From the NCBI GenBank assembly GCA_026394055.1, contig JAPKYZ010000072.1, positions 1-39,707 of the forward strand: a stretch of 39,707 bases of DNA. Reading direction: 5' to 3'. Both the position numbers and the translations under genes were made by a program. The DNA is from Acidobacteriota bacterium. Its GTDB lineage: Bacteria; Acidobacteriota; Terriglobia; Bryobacterales; Bryobacteraceae. The notes below the pieces were generated by a model, which was given only the letters and a program-made list of their open reading frames with translations, made no database searches and was not told the origin of the DNA. Shown here one piece after another: positions 1-9,971 of the stretch (its first letter is position 1; every line of letters starts with the position of its first letter).

Positions 1-45
1 CTGGCGCTGCTCATCGGTTAAAACTACGGTGGGGGCCACACGCAT
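1..45 (-). CDS. IS630-family transposase, N-terminal fragment cut by window edge
   Basis: The minus strand reads MRVAPTVVLTDEQRQ from an ATG at 45 to the window edge. This opening (MRVAP, then a hydrophobic stretch and T/S-D/E-EQR) is the usual start of IS630-type transposases, which are DDE enzymes inserting at TA. A GAGGAG ribosome binding site (plus strand 56-61) lies about 12 nt upstream. Only 15 codons are visible, so neither intactness nor exact subgroup can be judged. The outer end of the element must lie between the start codon and the repeat that begins at 115; I could not delimit it because the second terminus is outside the window. Confidence 0.7.
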   Translation of the reverse strand, partial: MRVAPTVVLTDEQRQ

Positions 46-114
46 CGGCGCTCGTCTCCTCTACTATAGAGACGCCGCCAGCTTGTTAGGGGTTACTACT
101 TCTGACGCAGTACA

Positions 115-256
115 CTAGCAGGCTGCGGAAAAAGGCCGAAGACCGCTTGCTAACGCGCGCGGCTCAGAAAGATTGCACGCTTATTTACAGTAACTTACAG
201 AGCCACTCGCCGTGAGGGAGCGGTCCTGCAAAACCCCTTTTTCCGCCGCCTGCCAG
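115..256. mobile_element. MITE-like element with 23-bp imperfect terminal inverted repeats
   Basis: The left end (115-137) starts CTAGCAGGCTGCGGAAAAA. The reverse complement of the right end (234-256) starts CTGGCAGGCGGCGGAAAAA. The two 23-bp arms agree at 19 of 23 positions and enclose about 96 bp with no credible gene. The first 19 bp are identical to the end of the IS5-type element at 39567-39585, so this is probably a non-autonomous derivative mobilised by that family. The outermost CTAG (left) and CCAG (right) may be remnants of a 4-bp target duplication. A decayed IS with internal deletion is the alternative reading. Confidence 0.7.
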
Positions 257-372
257 CGAACCCGCAGTCCACCCCAAGAAAAAGAGCGCCGTACCTTGAT
301 CGGCAACGGCGCCCTGATAGTTCATGGGCGGCGCTAGATCAGCCACCGCCCGCCAGACCCGAAGGCCTCTCG
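257..372. other. Intergenic stretch downstream of the first TonB receptor
   Basis: No gene is supported between the MITE-like element and the receptor stop. On the minus strand a GGGCGG...CCGCCC hairpin lies about 40-70 nt after the receptor stop but has no T-run, so it is only a weak terminator candidate. A 46-codon minus-strand ORF running into the MITE has no recognisable similarity and is not called. Confidence 0.4.
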
Positions 373-3300
373 CTAAAACTCCATCTTCAACGCGAACTGG
401 ATAATGCGCGGTGCATTCGACTGCGAGGTGTAGCGCCCGAAGGCGGCCGAACCAATCGTCGAATTGGGGTTCGAGAAGAACGGGTGGTTGAAGAAGTTGA
501 AGAACTCACTCCGGAAGTCCACCCGCAGCTTTTCCCGGATGGGGAAGCTGCGGCTGATCACCACGTCCCATTGCTGTTGGAACGGCCCGCGAGTGCCCGG
601 GTTGCGCGGCATCGTGCCGAGCAGTTGGCCCGTGTGGCCGGTCCCTTGACCGCCGATGGTGTAGGTGCCGGTGCCGGGGCCGCCGAAAGCGTTGACGTTG
701 CCGAAGGCGGTTCCCTGCGTCAGGGCCGCGGGCGCCGCCAGGATTCCATTGTTCCAGACCGAGGTGCCGGAATCGACGAAGTCCCGCGGGTCGCCACTCT
801 TTTGGATGTTCGAGAAGTCGCCCACCAGGTTCGGGTAGAGCGGCGTCGTCGCGCCATAGATGTTCGACGTGCACGAGGAACAGATGAAGTTGATCGGCAG
901 CGACGTCTGGAAGGTGGTGGTGCCGCCCACCGCCCAATTGCGGGTGATCAGGCCCAGCACTTTGCTCTTGAAGCCCGGCAGGTCGTAGCGGTAAGTGGCC
1001 TGCAAACGATGTGTGCGGTCAAAGTCCGACAGGCCGCGTTGCAGCGAGGGGACCAGATGGTTGCCGCCGCTGCTGCCCAAGTCCTGTGCCGCCGATCCGG
1101 AATTGTTGTCGATCGACTTGGAGAACGTGTAGGCGGCCTGCAGGAACATGCGCGTCATGCGGCGGTTCACGGTGGCGGTGAAGGCGTTGTAGGTGGAGTG
1201 GCCATTGTCGGTCACCATATTGAAGCCGGTCGGCGAGAAGCCCACCACACCCACGCGCGCATTGATGTTGCGCGACGAATTGGCGGTGACGCCGCGGATC
1301 GGAGCCTGTTCATTCGCCAGGCGCGACTGGTTCACCTGCAACGATTGCAGCAGCCGGACTCCCTGCGAGCCGAGATAACCCAGTTCCAAGACCATCTTGC
1401 CCGGCAACTGGTGTTGCACGGAGAGGTTATAGTGCTGGGCGTAAGGCGTGCGCATGTTGCGCTGGATCGGATTTAACGCCAACAGCCCAGCGCTGAAAGT
1501 GGGCGTGCCCGTCGCGTTATACCCGGTCAACGACGGCAGCGTGGGGAAGATCGGGAACTGGGACGGCACAGGCAGTGCCGGGTAAGGATTGGCGAGCGTC
1601 GTGCCCGGCCCCACAATGGAGCTCTGCTGGAAGAACGGCGCGGCCGTCAGCAACTGCAGCAGCATTTGGTTCGAGATGCGGACGTAGTAGATGCCGTAGC
1701 CGCCGCGGACCGAGGTTTTGCCGTTGCCGAAAACGTCATAGGCAAAGCCCAGGCGCGGTGAGAAGTTCAGCTTGTTGCCCTCGGTCAACGTCGACCGGCT
1801 GACACCCGGCGTGCCCTTGATGGTGCCAAAATCGGCAGCTTCCGGCAGGAGAAAGCCCGCCTGCAACCCAGCCCCGCCTGAGGCCAGCGTGGCCGCATCC
1901 AGGCGCGAGGCGTCAAAGTTGCCCACGCGGTTGCGCTTGTCCTGCGACGGCCCCAGGTAGTCGTGGCGGATGCCCAGGTTCAAGGTCAGGCGGCGGGAGA
2001 CTTTGTAGTCATCCTGGAAGTACCAGCTTAGATCCTGCGCGCGGAAATCGCGGTAGGTCTGGCCGGTGCCGACAAAGGTCTGGAAGATGTTGCCCTGCAC
2101 AAAGTCCTTGAACGTAGAGAAGTACATGAACCCGCGCGAAGCAAAGTTGTTGAACAGGTTGATCTGGTAGTTCCGCATCTCAAAGCCCAGGCGGAAGTTG
2201 TGCTTGCCGCGGACATAGGCCAGGGTGTCGGCAAAATGCAGCGTGTTCGAGAAACTCGCTTGGTCGTTGTTGGTGGAGATGCCACCAAAGCCCGGGCTCA
2301 AGTCCAGTGGGAAAAACGCGGGTGCTCCGGGATAGAGCGCGCTGTTGAAACGCGTCATTCCGATATCGGAAAGCTTCACCGGCTCCTGCGCAATGGCGCC
2401 CGTGATCACGCGGTTAAACCCGAGCCGCGCTTCGTTCACCAGCGCCGGCGTCAGCGTGGAATTCCAACTGATCGACGCCAGATGGTTGCGCACCGGACTT
2501 TCCTGCCCGTGGCCCAGCGTCTGCCCGCCGCCAAATGGATCAATGGTTTTGCCGATGGCGCGGAAATAGCGCATCTGGAGGCGATTCTTGTCATTGATCA
2601 TGTGGTCGCCGTTGGCGTTGAACTGATCATCCTCAAACCGGATGGGTGAGGAGAACGCGATCTGGCCGTACTGGCCGGGTGCCGCGCCGGTTCCGGTGGG
2701 CACGACAAAGCCGCCGAACTGGCCCTTCAGCTGCATCAGCTTCAGCGCCACCGGGTCCACTTGATCCGGCCGGAGGCTAAAGGCGGAGGCGATGCTGGCC
2801 GCCGTCCGGTCAGCGGGAAGAACGGGGAACGCCGTGACGACAGCGCCCGACAAACCGTTCTGCTGCCGGGTGCCCTGGTAGCTGCCGAAGAAGTAGGTGT
2901 TCTTGATCTTTGGCACCGGTCCGCCAAAGTTGCCGCCGAACTGATTCTGCCGCAGCAGACCGCGCGCCACGCCCTGCTTGTTGAAGAAAAAGTCGTTGGC
3001 GTTCAGCTTCTCATTGCGGAAAAACTCATAGAGCTGGCCGTGATACTGCGGTCCGCCGCCCTTGGTGATGACGTTGACGTTGCCGCCGGAGGTCTTGCCC
3101 TGTGAAGCGTCGTACATCGACGTCTGCACGCGGAACTCCTCAATCGTATCGGGCGACGGCACCGGCACGGAGTTGAAGTTGTTGCTGCTCAGATTATTCG
3201 AATCGATCCCGTTGATCACCAGGTTGTTCATCGTGCCGCGCTGGCCATTGACGAACACGTTGGTGGACCCGCGGCCGGCCGTGGACGCATTGGGAATCGT

Positions 3301-3786
3301 CGAAGCGGTGCCGGCGTTGGCGCCCAGCAGATTGGTGAAGTTGCGCGTCGACAACGGCATGTTGTCGATCACCGAACCAGGCAGCACATTGCCCAACGTC
3401 GCATTGGTGACGTTGATCTGCGTGGCCTCGGCCACCACTGAAACCTCCACCGTCTCCACGCCCACTTCCAGGCGGATCGGAATCGTGATCGTTTCGGTTA
3501 CTTGCACGCGCACGGAGTTCACCGTGGCCTTGTTGAATCCCGCGGCCTCGGCCGTCAGCTTGTACACGCCGGGTTCGATCAGCGGAAAAGTATAGGTACC
3601 GCTATCGGTGGTGGTACGCAGTTGCACCGCGCCGCGCTCAGAGGTGATGGTGACTTTCGCATTGGGGACCGTGGCGCCGGATTGGTCAACCACCGATCCG
3701 GTGATCGCGCCGGTCTGGGCCGTGATCTGCGCCCAAGCTGAAAGAGGCAGCATCGCTGCCATGGCCAATATTTGGAGTAGTCTCAT
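373..3786 (-). CDS. Oar-like TonB-dependent receptor with carboxypeptidase-regulatory domain
   Basis: Predicted outer-membrane receptor that imports an unknown ligand using TonB energy. I place the start at the ATG at 3786, giving 1137 aa: it has a strong GAGGGG Shine-Dalgarno sequence just upstream and begins a signal peptide (MRLLQILAMAAMLPLSAWAQ); an upstream in-frame start at 3837 would overlap the preceding gene. After the signal come an Ig-like carboxypeptidase-regulatory domain (about residues 25-110, with GSVVDQSGATVPNAKV), a plug domain (about 120-250, with NMPLSTRNFTNLL), and a long beta barrel ending in an aromatic terminal residue (LKMEF). The size is normal for Solibacter-type Oar proteins. 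It follows the amidohydrolase on the same strand after 47 nt, so the two are probably co-transcribed. The ligand cannot be read from sequence. Confidence 0.93.
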   Translation of the reverse strand: MRLLQILAMAAMLPLSAWAQITAQTGAITGSVVDQSGATVPNAKVTITSERGAVQLRTTTDSGTYTFPLIEPGVYKLTAEAAGFNKATVNSVRVQVTETITIPIRLEVGVETVEVSVVAEATQINVTNATLGNVLPGSVIDNMPLSTRNFTNLLGANAGTASTIPNASTAGRGSTNVFVNGQRGTMNNLVINGIDSNNLSSNNFNSVPVPSPDTIEEFRVQTSMYDASQGKTSGGNVNVITKGGGPQYHGQLYEFFRNEKLNANDFFFNKQGVARGLLRQNQFGGNFGGPVPKIKNTYFFGSYQGTRQQNGLSGAVVTAFPVLPADRTAASIASAFSLRPDQVDPVALKLMQLKGQFGGFVVPTGTGAAPGQYGQIAFSSPIRFEDDQFNANGDHMINDKNRLQMRYFRAIGKTIDPFGGGQTLGHGQESPVRNHLASISWNSTLTPALVNEARLGFNRVITGAIAQEPVKLSDIGMTRFNSALYPGAPAFFPLDLSPGFGGISTNNDQASFSNTLHFADTLAYVRGKHNFRLGFEMRNYQINLFNNFASRGFMYFSTFKDFVQGNIFQTFVGTGQTYRDFRAQDLSWYFQDDYKVSRRLTLNLGIRHDYLGPSQDKRNRVGNFDASRLDAATLASGGAGLQAGFLLPEAADFGTIKGTPGVSRSTLTEGNKLNFSPRLGFAYDVFGNGKTSVRGGYGIYYVRISNQMLLQLLTAAPFFQQSSIVGPGTTLANPYPALPVPSQFPIFPTLPSLTGYNATGTPTFSAGLLALNPIQRNMRTPYAQHYNLSVQHQLPGKMVLELGYLGSQGVRLLQSLQVNQSRLANEQAPIRGVTANSSRNINARVGVVGFSPTGFNMVTDNGHSTYNAFTATVNRRMTRMFLQAAYTFSKSIDNNSGSAAQDLGSSGGNHLVPSLQRGLSDFDRTHRLQATYRYDLPGFKSKVLGLITRNWAVGGTTTFQTSLPINFICSSCTSNIYGATTPLYPNLVGDFSNIQKSGDPRDFVDSGTSVWNNGILAAPAALTQGTAFGNVNAFGGPGTGTYTIGGQGTGHTGQLLGTMPRNPGTRGPFQQQWDVVISRSFPIREKLRVDFRSEFFNFFNHPFFSNPNSTIGSAAFGRYTSQSNAPRIIQFALKMEF

Positions 3787-3833
3787 ATTCCCCCTCAGAA
3801 AATATACGTTCACCCCTACTTTACCGAGTTTGG

Positions 3834-5069
3834 TCAACGGGGAGGTAGTACTATGCTGTCTACGTTAGGGCGAACGCCGTAGTTGGCGGGCAGCGTCTTC
3901 CAGTCGACCGCCCCACGAGCGTTCCAGTTCCAGACCACCTTGCCGTCCCGCAGCGTAAGCTCGCAAGAGAGCCGTTCGCTCGACCGCAGGCCGCCGCCCG
4001 CATAGTCGGCAAAGCCAAAGTCGCCTTTCATGACATTCCACACCGCCACGTCCGCGGGCGCGCCCACGGATAGATGGCCCAGCTCCGGATGCTTGATCAA
4101 CTGCGCCGGGTTCCAGGTCGATTCGCGAATCACCTCCGGCAGCGGCACGCCCAGCGCCAGCATCTTGGACATCGTCGTCGGCATGTCCATCATCGGGCCA
4201 TTCATTGAGCCCGAATGCTGGTCGGTCGAGATCGAATCCGGGTAGAAGCCCGCCTTCACCGCTGGGGCCGCATTGCGGAAGACGAAGCTGCCGCCTCCGT
4301 GGCCCACACCAAACTTGACGCCACGCGCCCGCGCCCGCTTCAAATAATCGAGCAGCTTTCCGTCCGGCCCGACATACGGCACCGGTCCGCGGAACATGTG
4401 CGTCGAGATGTCGCCGGGGCGCAGCCGTTCGGTCACCAGCTGCCAGTACGGCCGCTCAATGTGGAAGTAGCCGAAGTCCACCATGATCGGGATGTTGGCC
4501 GCGCGCCCGGCTTCGAGAGCCCGGTCCACACTTTCCCAATCCGGCTTCTGGTAGTGGGCGCTCTTCACACCGACAACGATGTCGGAATGCTTCTTGGCCA
4601 GGCGCGCCAGTTCCTTCGGGTCAAAATCCTCCTGCTCGGCCACGTCGGTCATCATGCCCAGGCCCGCAATGTTGATGAAGGCGAACACGCGCGTCTGCAC
4701 GCGGTCGATCACCGTATGCCGGAACGTCTCAAAGTTGCGCCAGCCGCTGGACCCCGCATCGGCCATGGTCGTAACGCCCGTTCGGAAGCTGAAGCCATCG
4801 GGCCTGATGCTGTTGTCGCCCGCCCAGGCATTCTTGACGCCGGTGGTGGCAAACAAGTGGACGTGGATGTCGATCAGCCCTGGCGTCACCACCAGGCCCT
4901 TCACATCGAGCGTCTGCTTGCCTGCGAGGTTGTCGCCCACGGCGGCGATCTTACCCGCGGTGACGGCCACGTCGGCGACACGGTCGACATTGTTGCGCGG
5001 GTCGATCACGCGGCCGCCTTTCAGTACCAGATCGTACTGGGCCAGCAAGAGCAAAACGACGGAGGTCAT
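3834..5069 (-). CDS. Amidohydrolase / deacetylase-family metallohydrolase
   Basis: A 411-aa TIM-barrel metal-dependent hydrolase of the amidohydrolase superfamily, related to dihydroorotase-like amidohydrolase/deacetylase enzymes. Visible are the beta-sandwich strand LVLKGGRVIDP near the N-terminus, the metal-binding HVH (H69, H71 in GLIDIHVHLF), a likely carboxylated lysine (K169 in VGVKSAHY), further histidines (H203, H224, H257) and the catalytic aspartate in STDQHSG (D283). The C-terminal region (ELGHLSVGAPADVAVWN) is typical of the superfamily. The first residues (MTSVVLLLLAQ) are hydrophobic and could be a short export signal, but cleavage is uncertain. It lies directly upstream of the TonB receptor on the same strand, suggesting that it acts on the imported compound. 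The substrate is unknown. Confidence 0.88.
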   Translation of the reverse strand: MTSVVLLLLAQYDLVLKGGRVIDPRNNVDRVADVAVTAGKIAAVGDNLAGKQTLDVKGLVVTPGLIDIHVHLFATTGVKNAWAGDNSIRPDGFSFRTGVTTMADAGSSGWRNFETFRHTVIDRVQTRVFAFINIAGLGMMTDVAEQEDFDPKELARLAKKHSDIVVGVKSAHYQKPDWESVDRALEAGRAANIPIMVDFGYFHIERPYWQLVTERLRPGDISTHMFRGPVPYVGPDGKLLDYLKRARARGVKFGVGHGGGSFVFRNAAPAVKAGFYPDSISTDQHSGSMNGPMMDMPTTMSKMLALGVPLPEVIRESTWNPAQLIKHPELGHLSVGAPADVAVWNVMKGDFGFADYAGGGLRSSERLSCELTLRDGKVVWNWNARGAVDWKTLPANYGVRPNVDSIVLPPR

Positions 5070-5088
5070 CTCGCTATTCTAAAGACCA

Positions 5089-5349
5089 ATGTGGGTTGCG
5101 ATGTTGGCCATGCTGTTGAAGACCCCGGTGCTCGAGCTGCCGCGCCCGGTGCCGGTGACGCTGCGGTTCACCGAAACCCGCGTGTTTATTGAGATGGCGG
5201 GCGAAATTCAGGACCCGGTGAAGGTGTTTGCCCCGCAGGCGCTGGAGACCTGGGTGAACCAGGAAAAGATGACCTGCCGCCGCTATGGCGGCTATCGCTG
5301 GGTGACGTTTCCCATCCTGCACAATCAGGAAGCCTGCGAACCGTATTAA
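5089..5349 (+). CDS. Small hypothetical protein (86 aa)
   Basis: I do not recognise this protein. It is supported as coding by strong G/C at third codon positions throughout, and by its place 11 nt before the DUF1592 cytochrome gene on the same strand. The start is doubtful: ATG codons at 5089, 5101 and 5110 are all possible, and the first lies only 19 nt from the divergent amidohydrolase start, so any promoter must overlap a coding region. The product has a short hydrophobic start (MLAMLLK), a beta-rich middle and two cysteines (MTCRRYGG and EACEPY). It may be an accessory protein of the downstream cytochrome/DUF1552 pair, which is only inference from position. Confidence 0.55.
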   Translation: MWVAMLAMLLKTPVLELPRPVPVTLRFTETRVFIEMAGEIQDPVKVFAPQALETWVNQEKMTCRRYGGYRWVTFPILHNQEACEPY

Positions 5350-5359
5350 CGTAGTTCAC

Positions 5360-8300
5360 ATGAGAAGTTCCGTCCTGGTGATCAGTGCCGCTCTGTCAGC
5401 AGCCGTCGCCACCGCTGGCCCCGCGCCCGCCAGCTTCAAAACCTACTGCTTCAGCTGCCATGGCAAGGCGGCGATGGGCGGAGTCAATCTAGAGCAGCTC
5501 GCCGCGCAACCTTCGCCGGGCGAGAACTTCCAGCACTGGGAAAAGGTGGCCGCCGCGCTCGAAACCCGGCACATGCCGCCCGCCAAAATGAAGCAGCCGA
5601 CCGACGAGGAGCGCGCTGCCGCCGTCAACTGGATCCGCACCGAGCTGCGCACCTACGCGCTCAAAAACGCAGGCGACCCCGGCCGCGTCACCATGCGCCG
5701 CCTCACCTCCGGCGAGTACGCCTACACCATCAAGGACCTCACCGGTGTCGACTTCCGCGCCGACCAGGACTTTGTGACTGATGAAGTAGGCGGCGTCGGC
5801 TTCACCAATTTCGGCGACGTGCAGTTCTTGCAGGATTCAAGTCTCGAGCGTTACCTCGGTGCCGCCAAATGGGTGGCGGACCGCGCCGTGATCGGCTCCG
5901 GCCCCCTGCAGTTCTACCAGGACCCCGGCCGCACCGGCATGGAGCTGTCCGCCATCAACCGCATCTACGCCATCTACAACGCCCACGGCTTCCGCGCCTC
6001 CTCCGGCGAAGGCGGGCGGCCGTTTGGGTTGGATCGCTACTCGAAAGCCATCCACGCCGCCTGGCGTTACCAGCATCGCGCCGCCTTAGGCGAACCCAAA
6101 GTGACGCTGGCGCAGTTGGCCGCGCGCGAAGGCCTGCTGACGCCCTTTGTCGAGCACATGTGGAACGTCCTCCAAAAGCAAGGCACCAAGTTCCCCACCG
6201 CCGAAGTGATTGCGCGTTTCCACAAGCTGCCCACGCCCCCGCAGGACGACGCCAAGATCCGCGCCGCTTGCGACCAGATCCGTGACTTCGTCATCGATTG
6301 GCCGCGCTGGCTGCTGGGTGCGGGCGAGCAGGCCGCCGGTGGTCAAGGTGATGAGCGCGCGCTGATCTTGACCGACGAGACGGTCCAGGCCCTCCCGCGC
6401 CAGAAGATGCGGTTTAACGTCATCCGCCGGGGCCGCGAAGATAGCAAGACCATCCGGGTCTATCTGACGATGGGCTCCGCCAACCCGGACGCCCAAGACC
6501 AGCCCTACATCATCTGGCGCAACGGCACTATCCGGCTGATCGGCAAGGACCGCAAGCAACTGCCGCCGCAACCCTTGCGGAGCGCGCTGACGCCTGAAAG
6601 CGTGGCGCAGTTGGGCTATGGCAAGACGCCCGACGGCAAGGAAATTTCGCTGGACGAGTTCACCACGCCCAGCACTGGTACCGCCACCTTTGATGTGGCC
6701 TTGCCTGATGCCCAGGGTTCGTTTGTGCTCTTGATCGAGCCGGAGATTGGCCCGGGGATCAACGATGACGCCGTCATCCGCTGCACCATCTCCGACCGGC
6801 CAGAGCTGAACAAAGGCCGCCCGTTTTCCGCCCTCGTCGGTAAACCTGATTCCCCCGGCTACAAGGCGTGGAAGACCAACGTCATGGCCTTCGCGGCGGA
6901 CATCCCGCTCAATTCCCATGCCGAAGGCAACCCGTCCGACAAGGACCCCATCCCCGCGCCCTACGACAACACCTACAACCAGCCAGAGCGCGATGTCTTC
7001 CACACGCAGGTGAAGTACTTCCGGGGCGACCGGTTCCTCTACCAGAACATGCTCGACGCCCCCACGCGCATCAAGCTCGATCAAGCCTGGAACGACCTGC
7101 TCGCCTCCTTCGACTACCACGACAACTTCCTGCTCTTCGTGAAGCAGAAGTTCAAGCTGGACTTGAAGGACAAGACCATCGCTCAGCTGACCCCGGCCGA
7201 GATCGCCGCTTTGCCCGCTGAGCCCCGCAAATACATCGCTGCCCTGCGCGCCGAATACGACGCCGTGCACAAGAGCCAGATCACCGGCCAACCGCAGCAC
7301 ATCGATGATGCCGTCCGCTTTGCCGCCCAAGCTTGGCGCCGCCCGCTCACTGAGGCCGACAAGGCCGACCTGAAGCTCTTCTACTGGACGCAGCGTGAAA
7401 CTCTAAAGCTGGACCACGCGGCGGGCCTTCGCGCACTGCTCGCCCGCATCCTGGTGGCTCCGGCGTTTCTCTACAAGTATGAACAGCCGCTGTTGACCTC
7501 CAGCGCGCCCAAGGCGCTCACCGGTTCTGAGCTGGCCAATCGCCTCTCGTACTTCCTGTGGTCCTCGCCGCCCGATGCCGAACTGCGCCGCGCCGCCCAA
7601 GCGGGAGAACTGGCCCAGCCCGCGTCGCTAGCCAAGCAGGTGAAGCGCATGATGGCCGATACGCGCGCCCGCCGCTTCTCGACGGAGTTTTTTGGCCAGT
7701 GGCTGGGCTTCTACCGGTTCGACCAGTTCCGTGGCGTCGACTCCACGCGCTACCCCGAGTTCAACGACGAACTCAAGTCCGCCATGTACGACGAAGCGGT
7801 CACCTTCTTTGAACACATCATTCGCCAAGAGCGGCCCGTCGGTGAGATCTTCTCGGCTGACTACACCTTCGTGAACAAGACGCTCGCCAAGCACTACGGC
7901 GTGAAGCAGGAGGTGAAGTCCACCACCACGCCCGAACTGGTCACCGGAGCCAACGCCTTTGCCCGCGGCGGCATGCTGCGTCTGGGCGCCGTCCACGCGG
8001 CCACCTCCGCTCCGCTGCGGACCAGCCCGGTGAAGCGCGGTGACTGGATGCTGCGCCGCGTGCTCGGCACGCCCACGCCGCCGCCCCCGGCGGATGCGGG
8101 CTCTATTCCGGCGGACGAAAAGAACTTCGGCGGCCTCTCGCTGCGGGAGAAGCTGGCCGCCCACCAACGCAACGCCACCTGCGCCGGCTGCCACACGCGG
8201 ATCGACCCGCTGGGCTTCCCCTTTGAGCGCTACGACGCCATCGGCCGCCTGCGCGACAAGTACCCCGACGGCAAGCCCGTCGATGACTCGTCGATCGCTT

Positions 8301-8605
8301 CCGACAAGACGCCCATCGCTGGCATCGATGGCCTGCTGGCCTACTTGAAGAAGCAGGAGCCGCAGGTGCTGAAGAACCTGTCGCACAAGCTGCTGGGCTA
8401 CGCGCTGGGCCGCACGATTTTGGCCTCTGATCAGCCGCTGGTGGAGAAGATGGTGACCCTCGGCTCGCAGGCCACCTTTACGCAACTGGCCACCGAGATC
8501 GTCTTGAGCCGTCAGTTCCGTTACCGGCGTGAAATGCCGGAAACCTCGCAGGCTCCCCGGACGCCTTCGAATAGTGCCGCCGTCCGTGCCGAAGGAGGAC
8601 AATAG
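5360..8605 (+). CDS. DUF1592/DUF1587/DUF1588/DUF1585 c-type cytochrome
   Basis: A 1081-aa exported multi-domain protein of the planctomycete/acidobacterial cytochrome family. A signal peptide (about 1-20) is followed by a haem-binding CFSCH (C30, C33, H34). Then come DUF1587 (about 113-180, [18 protein letters not shown]), DUF1595 (about 649-706), DUF1592 (about 720-850, [20 protein letters not shown]), DUF1588 (about 870-965) containing a second CxxCH (CAGCH, C941-H945) in front of [13 protein letters not shown], and DUF1585 (about 990-1055). Residues about 190-640 hold extra sequence, including a beta-rich block at 331-480 not typical of the family. The protein is likely periplasmic and redox active. 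It ends 4 nt before the DUF1552 gene, whose ribosome site lies inside its last codons; the two families are regularly paired. The exact reaction is unknown. Confidence 0.93.
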   Translation: MRSSVLVISAALSAAVATAGPAPASFKTYCFSCHGKAAMGGVNLEQLAAQPSPGENFQHWEKVAAALETRHMPPAKMKQPTDEERAAAVNWIRTELRTYALKNAGDPGRVTMRRLTSGEYAYTIKDLTGVDFRADQDFVTDEVGGVGFTNFGDVQFLQDSSLERYLGAAKWVADRAVIGSGPLQFYQDPGRTGMELSAINRIYAIYNAHGFRASSGEGGRPFGLDRYSKAIHAAWRYQHRAALGEPKVTLAQLAAREGLLTPFVEHMWNVLQKQGTKFPTAEVIARFHKLPTPPQDDAKIRAACDQIRDFVIDWPRWLLGAGEQAAGGQGDERALILTDETVQALPRQKMRFNVIRRGREDSKTIRVYLTMGSANPDAQDQPYIIWRNGTIRLIGKDRKQLPPQPLRSALTPESVAQLGYGKTPDGKEISLDEFTTPSTGTATFDVALPDAQGSFVLLIEPEIGPGINDDAVIRCTISDRPELNKGRPFSALVGKPDSPGYKAWKTNVMAFAADIPLNSHAEGNPSDKDPIPAPYDNTYNQPERDVFHTQVKYFRGDRFLYQNMLDAPTRIKLDQAWNDLLASFDYHDNFLLFVKQKFKLDLKDKTIAQLTPAEIAALPAEPRKYIAALRAEYDAVHKSQITGQPQHIDDAVRFAAQAWRRPLTEADKADLKLFYWTQRETLKLDHAAGLRALLARILVAPAFLYKYEQPLLTSSAPKALTGSELANRLSYFLWSSPPDAELRRAAQAGELAQPASLAKQVKRMMADTRARRFSTEFFGQWLGFYRFDQFRGVDSTRYPEFNDELKSAMYDEAVTFFEHIIRQERPVGEIFSADYTFVNKTLAKHYGVKQEVKSTTTPELVTGANAFARGGMLRLGAVHAATSAPLRTSPVKRGDWMLRRVLGTPTPPPPADAGSIPADEKNFGGLSLREKLAAHQRNATCAGCHTRIDPLGFPFERYDAIGRLRDKYPDGKPVDDSSIASDKTPIAGIDGLLAYLKKQEPQVLKNLSHKLLGYALGRTILASDQPLVEKMVTLGSQATFTQLATEIVLSRQFRYRREMPETSQAPRTPSNSAAVRAEGGQ

Positions 8606-8609
8606 AGAA

Positions 8610-9950
8610 ATGGCCCCGCTCGCCCCACGCCCGCTCGCCCGCCGCAGCTTCCTGCGCGGTGCCGGAGTCGCGCTCACGCTGCCCTGGTTCGATTCGTTGA
8701 CCGCCCAGGAGGCCACCACCGCGAGCAAAGCTCCCGTGCGCTTCGGCTGCCTCTACTTCTCGAACGGCGTTGAGCCCGAGCATTGGTGGGCCAAAGGCGA
8801 AGGCGCCCAAATGGAGATCGGCCCGGCACTCGCCCCCATGCAGCCGCACCGCGAGGACATGGTGTTCGTGCGCGGGCTCTACCACCATCAGGCGATGATC
8901 ATGCCCAGCCCGCACCTGGGCCGGTCGCCGAACGTTCTCTCAGGCGCACCCATTTCGCTCGACCCGGCCGTGATCCGCTGCGGCACCAGCTTCGACCAAG
9001 TGCTGGCCGCGCGGCTCGGCGCGCAGACCGCACTGCCCTCCATGGTGCTGGGTATTGAGCCCAATGAACTGCGTTTGGAGGATGGCCTCTCGATGGTCTA
9101 TGGCTCCTCCATTTCGTGGGTGACGCCCACCAAGCCCGCCGCCAAAGAGATCTACCCGGCCCGCATCTTCGATCTGCTGGTCGGCGATGGCTCTGGCCGT
9201 CAAGTGGACCGCTCCATTCTGGACGCTGTGCGTCGCGACGCCAACTCGCTCTCGACGCGCCTGAATGCCGGTGATCGCCACAAGCTGGACGAGTACCTGG
9301 AATCGATCCGCTCGATCGAGAAGCGCCTCACGCGCGCCGCCAAGGATGAGCGCCTGGAAGGCTGGCGCCCATCGATCACCAAGCCCAACATCCCGCGCCC
9401 GGCCGACCAGATTCCGCAGGATGTGCCGGAGCACATGAAGCTGATGCTCGACCTGATCGTGCTCTCGTTCCAGATGGACAAGAGCCGTCTGGCGACGCTG
9501 ATGCTGAACAACGACCTGTCGCAGATGAACATGAAGTTCATCCCCGGCGTCCAAGGCGCGCTGCACCTGGACCTGACGCACAACGGCAAAGCCGCCGCCA
9601 CTGAAGCGATGTATCTGAAGACCAACCAGTTCCACATCGCCCAGTTCGCCTACCTCGTCGACCGCATGAAGAAAACCGACGACGGCAACGGCGAAACGCT
9701 GTTCGACAACACCATCCTCATGTGCTGCTCCAGCCTCTTCGACGGCGACACCCACTCGGCGGAGCAACTGCCCATCCTCCTCGCGGGCAAAGGCGGCGGC
9801 GCCCTCAAACTAGGCGGCCGCAACCTCGACTACATGAAAGCCGGCGACGACAACCGTCGGGCTTGCAGCCTCTACCTGTCGCTGATGGACCGAATGGGCG
9901 TGCAACTCGATCGGTTTGGGGATACGGACAAGCGCCTGGCGAATTTGTAA
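8610..9950 (+). CDS. DUF1552 protein with Tat signal
   Basis: A 446-aa DUF1552 family protein. I start it at the ATG at 8610 because GGAGG (8594-8598) precedes it and because it places a twin-arginine signal at the N-terminus (RRSFLRG, then [11 protein letters not shown]); the longer in-frame reading from 8529 lies inside the DUF1592 gene. Tat export implies folding, possibly with a cofactor, before transport. Recognisable family stretches are the [15 protein letters not shown] region, the middle helix SIRSIEKRL, and the C-terminal [26 protein letters not shown]. Genes of this family nearly always follow a DUF1592 cytochrome, as here, so the two products probably work together outside the cytoplasm. 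The molecular role of DUF1552 is not established. Confidence 0.93.
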   Translation: MAPLAPRPLARRSFLRGAGVALTLPWFDSLTAQEATTASKAPVRFGCLYFSNGVEPEHWWAKGEGAQMEIGPALAPMQPHREDMVFVRGLYHHQAMIMPSPHLGRSPNVLSGAPISLDPAVIRCGTSFDQVLAARLGAQTALPSMVLGIEPNELRLEDGLSMVYGSSISWVTPTKPAAKEIYPARIFDLLVGDGSGRQVDRSILDAVRRDANSLSTRLNAGDRHKLDEYLESIRSIEKRLTRAAKDERLEGWRPSITKPNIPRPADQIPQDVPEHMKLMLDLIVLSFQMDKSRLATLMLNNDLSQMNMKFIPGVQGALHLDLTHNGKAAATEAMYLKTNQFHIAQFAYLVDRMKKTDDGNGETLFDNTILMCCSSLFDGDTHSAEQLPILLAGKGGGALKLGGRNLDYMKAGDDNRRACSLYLSLMDRMGVQLDRFGDTDKRLANL

Positions 9951-9971
9951 ATGGGCGACTTCGTGGTGGAT

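Noticed and set aside
484..1476. A 330-codon plus-strand open frame opposite the first TonB receptor
   Set aside because: It is the antisense shadow of a well-supported receptor; its composition (Ala/Arg/His/Val-rich) follows from the complementary codons and no domain is seen.
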